DNA from: an uncultured Bacteroidales bacterium
GTDB lineage: Bacteria; Bacteroidota; Bacteroidia; Bacteroidales; Muribaculaceae
Direction: 5' to 3'
DNA length: 6,404 nt
NCBI GenBank assembly: GCA_945828175.1
Contig: CALZQD010000103.1
Location: 1-6,404, forward strand
Part shown: positions 1 through 4,040 of the stretch, one piece after another
How positions within the stretch are numbered: position 1 is the stretch's first letter
Layout of the letters: every line of letters begins with the position of its first letter
Made by a program: the position numbers and the translations under genes
The notes under the pieces: generated by a model
Database searches by the model: none
Seen by the model: the letters and a program-made list of their open reading frames with translations, nothing else
What the model was told of the DNA's origin: nothing

Positions 1-47
1 GAGATTCCTCTACGTCTCGTGGGCTCGGAGATGTGTATAAGAGACAG
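1..47. other. Illumina Nextera i7 adapter remnant (sequencing artefact)
   Basis: This is library adapter, not genome. Positions 1-5 (GAGAT) match the end of the P7 flow-cell sequence. Positions 6-13 (TCCTCTAC) sit exactly where the 8-base i7 index belongs, and from memory this equals Nextera index N712. Positions 14-47 match the full 34-base Nextera read-2 transposase adapter, ending with the 19-bp Tn5 mosaic end AGATGTGTATAAGAGACAG at 29-47. Genomic sequence starts at 48. Any ORF reading into this stretch is spurious: the minus-strand frame across it gives a C-terminus SYTHLRAHET, a peptide that recurs in databases as an adapter translation. Confidence 0.98.
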
Positions 48-59
48 CTGAAATAACAA

Positions 60-896
60 TCAGCGACACGGAATTTGCGTTATCGAGAACGGATTTTTTA
101 TCGCTGCCTCGGCTGCTTCCTGCGCCAGACGGCGCTGCGGAGCGTTGACGCGGGTCGGTGAGTAGGGATTGCCGACGACATCGTGGCCGAAGAGCGTGCC
201 ATACCATGTGCAGGCGGCGATATAGCGTCCGAGCGTATAGCTCAGGTGATAGCCGTCGCGGGTAAGGTCGTCGCCGAGAGCCGACGTGCGTGCATCCTGA
301 ATCGCTGTGCCGCAGGGTATAACGCCCTTGAGTTCGGGATTGTCGGCGAGCGCTTTCTTAGCGGCGTCGACGATGGCGCGATACATCTTTATCTGGCTCT
401 TACCGTAGTTTTTGAAGCCGTCGTGCTTAGAGTCGGGCGAATAGGCCCAGGTCATGTGCCAGAGGAACACGGGGCGTGGGCCGACGGCCTTGCGCACCAT
501 AGCAATCAGCTCCGGCAGATGCTCGAAAGTCTCATACTGACCCGAGAAATGGCTCGCCTGCTGGAAGGTGATGTAGTCCCACTCCTCATCGGCCAAGGCG
601 CGCGAAATGGTGCAGGCGGCAATAGTGTCGACGCGGCCGTCGGCGGCGATTTTGCGGTAGCTGTATTCGCCCTTGTCGCCTTTCATGTTGTTGTAGTGGC
701 GCTCGATCGAGCAGCCGGGGAAATAGAGGTTGCCGATGACGATTTCGTCGCCTCCGGCAACGGTGAGCTTGTGCATTTCCTGTTCGAGAGCATCTACAGA
801 GAAGCTGTTGCCGATGGCGAGAACCTTTAGCTCGCGCGCCGACATGCCGAGGGTAATGGCGGCGATGATGACAAGACTGAGAATGTATCGTTTCAT
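60..896 (-). CDS. Secreted SGNH/GDSL-type hydrolase, DUF4886 family
   Basis: A 278-residue protein. Residues 1-20 form a signal peptide (KR, then a hydrophobic stretch ending GMSA) with likely cleavage before R21. There is no lipobox cysteine, so the mature enzyme should be periplasmic or secreted. The mature part opens with LKVLAIGNSFSVDA, the DUF4886 version of the GDSL block I, with S31 as predicted nucleophile. Near the C-terminus RDGYHLS gives a D214-x-x-H217 pair, the usual SGNH catalytic Asp/His. The middle segment DYITFQQAS (107-115) replaces the classical GxND block III. Family knowledge suggests an esterase acting on acylated carbohydrates, but the substrate is unknown. It starts 17 bp after the regulator stop on the same strand, with no promoter between, so the two are probably co-transcribed. 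The upstream sequence is A-rich without a Shine-Dalgarno, as is usual in Bacteroidota. The TGA stop lies 12 bp inside the adapter junction, so the gene appears complete. Confidence 0.9.
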   Translation of the reverse strand: MKRYILSLVIIAAITLGMSARELKVLAIGNSFSVDALEQEMHKLTVAGGDEIVIGNLYFPGCSIERHYNNMKGDKGEYSYRKIAADGRVDTIAACTISRALADEEWDYITFQQASHFSGQYETFEHLPELIAMVRKAVGPRPVFLWHMTWAYSPDSKHDGFKNYGKSQIKMYRAIVDAAKKALADNPELKGVIPCGTAIQDARTSALGDDLTRDGYHLSYTLGRYIAACTWYGTLFGHDVVGNPYSPTRVNAPQRRLAQEAAEAAIKNPFSITQIPCR

Positions 897-913
897 TGTT
901 CGTTTTATTTTAG

Positions 914-3793
914 TTAGTTTGAGTATTTGAAGTCAATAAGGAATTGCACGAGCGACTCTTTGTCCTTGATGCCAAGCTTTTTGCGCAGCCGGTAGCGGGC
1001 CGTCTCGACGCCGCGCACGGTCAGGCTCGTGAATTTGGCTATGTCTTTGGTGCTGAGGTTGAGGCGCAGAAGGGCACAGAAGCGCAGGTCGACGGGCGTC
1101 AGGGTCGGATAGCTCGCCACGAGGTTGCGGAAGAAATTCTCGTGGATGAGGTCGAAGTTATTGTGGTAGATGTTCCAGAACTCGCTGTCGCCGATGTCTG
1201 AATCGATGTGCTTCAGCAGCGAGTCGATGTCGGTCGTCGTTATCGAGCCTTTGCGTTTCTGCTCGCTTATGGTGTCCTTGAGGTTGTCGATGACCCTCTG
1301 GCGCTGTGCCATGTCGAGGGCGAGCGACGCTAACTCTTTGCTCTTGCTCGTCAGCTCAATTTCGAGCAACTGCTTCTGCTGCTGGGCGATGATGCGCTCC
1401 TGCTCGAGAATCTTGATGCTTTGCGCGGCCTGCTCGATGCTGTTTTTATGCTCTTCTTTTATCAGGGCGCGTCTCACACGCCATTTGGCGATGAGTACGA
1501 CCAACAGGACAATCAGTATGAAATAGAGCAGCATCGCCCAGATTGTCAGATACCACGGCCGCGGCACCGTAAATTCATATATCAGAGGCTCTGACTCGTT
1601 TCTGTCGTCGTCGATGAGGGTCGCTTTGAACACATAGTGGCCGGGCGTCAGGCCGCCGTAGCTTATCTCGGTCTCCGACGTGACGTGCGACTGGCGGCTG
1701 CCGCCGCCTTCGAGCTCATATCTTATCTGCGACGGGCGCGCATTGTAGTTGGGATAGCGCAGGCTGAACATGATGTTGCCCGGCACCTCGACGTCGCGGG
1801 TCTTCGAGTCTATCGGCAGGCGCGTCTCATTGCCATCTTTCGATAGGGACGTTATCGAGCCGTGAGTCAGCACCAGCGGCTGCTGCGCCTTAGCCTCGCG
1901 GGTGAGGCTGAGGGTGCCGATGCCGTTGTTGAGGGTAAAGAAGGCGGTCAGGTCTTTGTCGACGAAGACCTTGTTGTTCAGCCCGTTGCTCTGCATCGAG
2001 AAGAGGTCGAGCGGCACCGTGAAGATGCGTTTGAAGCGGCCGTCTTCATACGATATGAGGTTATACTGCGTCTTCGACGTCACCCAGAAGAGATTGTCGT
2101 CGACGCTCTCGGTCGAGAGGATGCCCTTTATCATCGGCAGGTCGCGGTTGAACGATTCATATGGCTTCAGCTTACAGCTGTCTGTGTCATAGATATATAA
2201 CTTGTCGCCGTCGGACACGGCCACACGCCCGCGTATCTTCATCACGAAGGCCATGTTGCTGTTGTTGCTGTTGGTCGACTTGAAGTGTTTCGTGTCTTTG
2301 ACGCGCGTCAGGTCGTCAGATAACTCGAGCCGCATCACGCCCGATGCAAGGTGGGCGCACCACACCGAGCCGTCGTAGTCTGTCTCGATCTGCCGCACTG
2401 GCTCGGCGAAGTCTTTGAGCGCGTGGTCGCGGTGCCAGAGGCCGTCCTCGCCGCGGGTGTAGACATAAATCAGGTAATAGCTCGACTCGAGCAGCACATC
2501 GCGGTTGCGCAGTCGCGCCTTGACGATGTCGGTAGCGTTGCTGTTGTAATGTTCTGTACCTGACGACGAAAGCACGTCGACAGTCGTGTTGCAACCGACA
2601 AAGAGCTGGTCATCGATTTTCGACACATGCCACGTCTGCGCCTTGACGCGCGGCACCTCCGAAATCTTGCCGCTCTCAATCGAGTAGGTGTAAAGTCCCT
2701 GGTTTGTGGCCATATATATCTTGTCGCCGAAGCGCGACACGGCGTAGGTCATGCCGATATATGGGTCGGTGTGATCGGGCTCGAGGATGAGGAAGGGCAG
2801 ACTGGTGTGTATCAGCGAGATGCCGTAGTCGAGCGCGCTCCATATGTTGCCGAAGTTGTCATAGAGCAGGCCCAGTACCGAGTTGTTGTTGAGACCGTTT
2901 TCGAGACAGTAGTGCCACAGCGGTCGGCCGCTCTGGTTCATGGCGTAGATGCCGCCTTGTATCGTACCAATGATTATGTCGCGCTTGGGTGTCACTATCA
3001 TACGGTTGACCTGCGCGTGCCTTATGCCGTCGTCATAGTCTGTCGCAAAGGGCCTTAGCTTGTCGGTCGCCGTGTCGTAGATAAAGAGGCCGTTGCTCTC
3101 GGTGGCGAGCAGCACGAGCCCCGGCTCGTAGTCGCATGCCCCGACGATGTCGTCGTCGCCGACGAGCTCGCGCTCGATCAAAGTCGTCAACCGGCGCGTC
3201 TCGGGGTCGAACTCGGCGAAGTCGCCGTCGATAAGCTGGGCGTAGATATGCCCCGATACATTATATATAAAGAGCGGCCTGACGTTGGCGCAGACTTCGA
3301 TGTGCCGGCCGTCGTAGACAAACAGCGACCTGAACGACTGAAAGATAAGGTAATCGCCCGCGCGTTCAATCTTCCATATCTCGTCGTCGTTGAAGAGCGC
3401 CGGGTCTATGCTGTCGCTTATCGACGTGTAGCGCATCTCGCCGAAGTCGTCGCGCGAGAAGTAGCCGAACTGCTGGTAGCTGCCGGTGTAGACGCGGTTG
3501 CCGTCGACCGTCACCGACCTGACGATATAATGGCCGGGCACGGGGTAGCATTTCCATCTTGCACCGTCGAATACAAGCAGTCCGTCGTTGTTGCCGAAAT
3601 ACATTATGCCGTCGTCGTCCTGACCGCAGGCCCAGTTCTGGTTGCTCGCGTCAAACTGCCGCGAGGTGTAGTTGGTCACCGTCGGCTTGAACAGCGTCGC
3701 CCCGGCAACGAGGGCGCAGACGAGCGCCGCGACTGTCAGAATCAGCCTATGGCAGCAGTTTTCGAGCGATTTTATGTCGGTTGTTGATGGCAT
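914..3793 (-). CDS. Membrane-tethered propeller/Y_Y_Y sensor with LuxR-type HTH (one-component regulator)
   Basis: A 959-residue predicted inner-membrane transcription regulator. Visible order: N-terminal hydrophobic signal/anchor (about 17-35); periplasmic beta-propeller (about 40-630) with two-component-regulator propeller (Reg_prop) motifs such as LNNNSVLGLLYDNFGNIWSA (301-320) and a similar one at 52-80; Y_Y_Y domain (about 672-743, with FSLRYPNY and ending YEFTVPRPWYL); transmembrane helix (about 748-770) followed by basic WRVRR; coiled coil rich in E, Q and K (about 773-845); and LuxR/GerE-type HTH (about 896-955), with LNLSTKDIAKFTSLTVRGVE and RYRLRKKLGI as recognition-region motifs. 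There is no histidine-kinase H-box, ATPase or receiver domain, so unlike the roughly 1300-1400-residue hybrid two-component PUL regulators it should pass the signal straight through the membrane to its HTH, perhaps by dimerisation. The divergent neighbour is a SusC-type transporter, its likely target. The ATG at 3793 is chosen because it precedes the hydrophobic segment, the next Met is residue 64, and a good promoter lies about 22 nt upstream. The ligand is unknown. Confidence 0.92.
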   Translation of the reverse strand: MPSTTDIKSLENCCHRLILTVAALVCALVAGATLFKPTVTNYTSRQFDASNQNWACGQDDDGIMYFGNNDGLLVFDGARWKCYPVPGHYIVRSVTVDGNRVYTGSYQQFGYFSRDDFGEMRYTSISDSIDPALFNDDEIWKIERAGDYLIFQSFRSLFVYDGRHIEVCANVRPLFIYNVSGHIYAQLIDGDFAEFDPETRRLTTLIERELVGDDDIVGACDYEPGLVLLATESNGLFIYDTATDKLRPFATDYDDGIRHAQVNRMIVTPKRDIIIGTIQGGIYAMNQSGRPLWHYCLENGLNNNSVLGLLYDNFGNIWSALDYGISLIHTSLPFLILEPDHTDPYIGMTYAVSRFGDKIYMATNQGLYTYSIESGKISEVPRVKAQTWHVSKIDDQLFVGCNTTVDVLSSSGTEHYNSNATDIVKARLRNRDVLLESSYYLIYVYTRGEDGLWHRDHALKDFAEPVRQIETDYDGSVWCAHLASGVMRLELSDDLTRVKDTKHFKSTNSNNSNMAFVMKIRGRVAVSDGDKLYIYDTDSCKLKPYESFNRDLPMIKGILSTESVDDNLFWVTSKTQYNLISYEDGRFKRIFTVPLDLFSMQSNGLNNKVFVDKDLTAFFTLNNGIGTLSLTREAKAQQPLVLTHGSITSLSKDGNETRLPIDSKTRDVEVPGNIMFSLRYPNYNARPSQIRYELEGGGSRQSHVTSETEISYGGLTPGHYVFKATLIDDDRNESEPLIYEFTVPRPWYLTIWAMLLYFILIVLLVVLIAKWRVRRALIKEEHKNSIEQAAQSIKILEQERIIAQQQKQLLEIELTSKSKELASLALDMAQRQRVIDNLKDTISEQKRKGSITTTDIDSLLKHIDSDIGDSEFWNIYHNNFDLIHENFFRNLVASYPTLTPVDLRFCALLRLNLSTKDIAKFTSLTVRGVETARYRLRKKLGIKDKESLVQFLIDFKYSN
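2255..2272. repeat. 9-bp exact tandem duplication inside the regulator gene
   Basis: The 9-base unit GTTGCTGTT occurs twice back to back. On the coding (minus) strand it encodes the Asn/Ser-rich stretch TNSNNSN near residues 507-513, probably a propeller surface loop. A change in copy number would stay in frame. It is short and may be coincidental. Confidence 0.6.
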
Positions 3794-3820
3794 CTCGGTT
3801 TAAGGTTTTTAAAGGCATTG

Positions 3821-3852
3821 CAAATATAATTACAAATTGCAGAAAATGCAAA
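3821..3852 (-). promoter_or_regulatory. Bacteroidota-type promoter of the regulator-hydrolase operon
   Basis: Read on the minus strand, TTTG at 3852-3849 is followed after 20 nt by TATATTTG at 3828-3821. This fits the known Bacteroidota sigma-ABfr pattern of a -33 TTTG, a 19-21 nt spacer and a -7 TAnnTTTG. It predicts transcription starting near 3815 and a leader of about 22 nt before the ATG at 3793. The -33 element overlaps the first AAAACGTAG repeat (3850-3858), so a protein bound there could repress or modulate this promoter. Confidence 0.75.
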
Positions 3853-3871
3853 ACGTAGTCGCGTCGAAAAC

Positions 3872-3891
3872 CTAAAAATGTTGATTTTTAG
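3872..3891. promoter_or_regulatory. Perfect 8-bp inverted repeat, candidate operator
   Basis: CTAAAAAT (3872-3879) and its exact reverse complement ATTTTTAG (3884-3891) flank the 4-base spacer GTTG. The 20-bp size suits a dimeric regulator, and LuxR-type HTH proteins often bind dyads of about this length. Its centre lies about 67 bp upstream of the inferred regulator transcription start and about 120 bp upstream of that of the transporter. It lies outside both inferred transcripts, so an operator fits better than a terminator. Binding by the neighbouring regulator is inference. Confidence 0.5.
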
Positions 3892-3924
3892 TCCTCTGAA
3901 CGCTAAAAACGTAGTGAAAACGTA

Positions 3925-3938
3925 ATGTTATACAACAT
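3925..3938. promoter_or_regulatory. Short dyad between the direct repeats
   Basis: ATGTT (3925-3929) and AACAT (3934-3938) are perfect 5-bp inverted arms around ATAC. The dyad exactly fills the gap between repeats 3 and 4 of the AAAACGTAG array, sharing its end bases with them, so it may be part of one composite site. Arms this short occur by chance in AT-rich DNA. Confidence 0.25.
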
Positions 3939-3962
3939 AAACGTAGCCGTGTAGTATATAAA

Positions 3963-3997
3963 ATTGGTGCCACGTCGTTAACATGGATTTAAATTTG
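3963..3997 (+). promoter_or_regulatory. Probable promoter of the SusC-type gene, weak -33
   Basis: TAAATTTG at 3990-3997 fits the Bacteroidota -7 consensus TAnnTTTG. The only -33 candidate is ATTG at 3963-3966, which has one mismatch and a 23-nt spacer, longer than usual. Transcription would start near 4003 and leave an AT-rich leader of about 37 nt before the ATG at 4041. A good -7 with a poor -33 is what an activator-dependent promoter would look like, matching the repeat array just upstream. Confidence 0.55.
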
Positions 3998-4040
3998 CGG
4001 CAGAAAATTTTTCTACTTTTTAACGTTAACTAAAACCATT

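Larger units (their letters stand above)
3850..3946. promoter_or_regulatory. Four AAAACGTAG-like direct repeats, candidate operator array
   Basis: The copies are AAAACGTAG at 3850-3858 and 3906-3914, AAAACGTAA at 3917-3925 and TAAACGTAG at 3938-3946, all in the same orientation. Start-to-start steps are 56, 11 and 21 bp. The last two steps are close to one and two helical turns, so copies 2 to 4 would face the same side of the DNA. They lie roughly 58-98 bp upstream of the inferred transporter transcription start, a usual place for an activator. Copy 1 overlaps the -33 element of the divergent regulator promoter, which could allow autoregulation. Confidence 0.5.

Noticed and set aside
29..47. 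Tn5 mosaic end as evidence of a transposon insertion
   Set aside because: It is part of a complete library adapter with an index in the correct position, so it comes from tagmentation and not from a natural element.
10..207. A 65-codon minus-strand frame at the contig edge
   Set aside because: Its C-terminal part is translated Nextera adapter (SYTHLRAHET), and the rest overlaps the hydrolase gene in another frame.
183..830. A 215-codon plus-strand frame opposite the hydrolase
   Set aside because: It is antisense to a gene with a signal peptide and clear SGNH motifs, and its translation resembles no known protein.
3248..3787. A 179-codon plus-strand frame, and other plus-strand frames across 944-3058
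   Set aside because: All lie opposite the 959-residue regulator, whose domain order is continuous from end to end. These frames arise from its codon composition.
3872..3891. The dyad as an intrinsic terminator
   Set aside because: It lies between two divergent promoters where no transcript is expected to end, and its stem is nearly all A/T.
4020..4029. Palindrome TTAACGTTAA just upstream of the SusC-type start codon
   Set aside because: It is only 10 bp, AT-rich and inside the leader. No second supporting feature was seen, so it is kept as a chance match.
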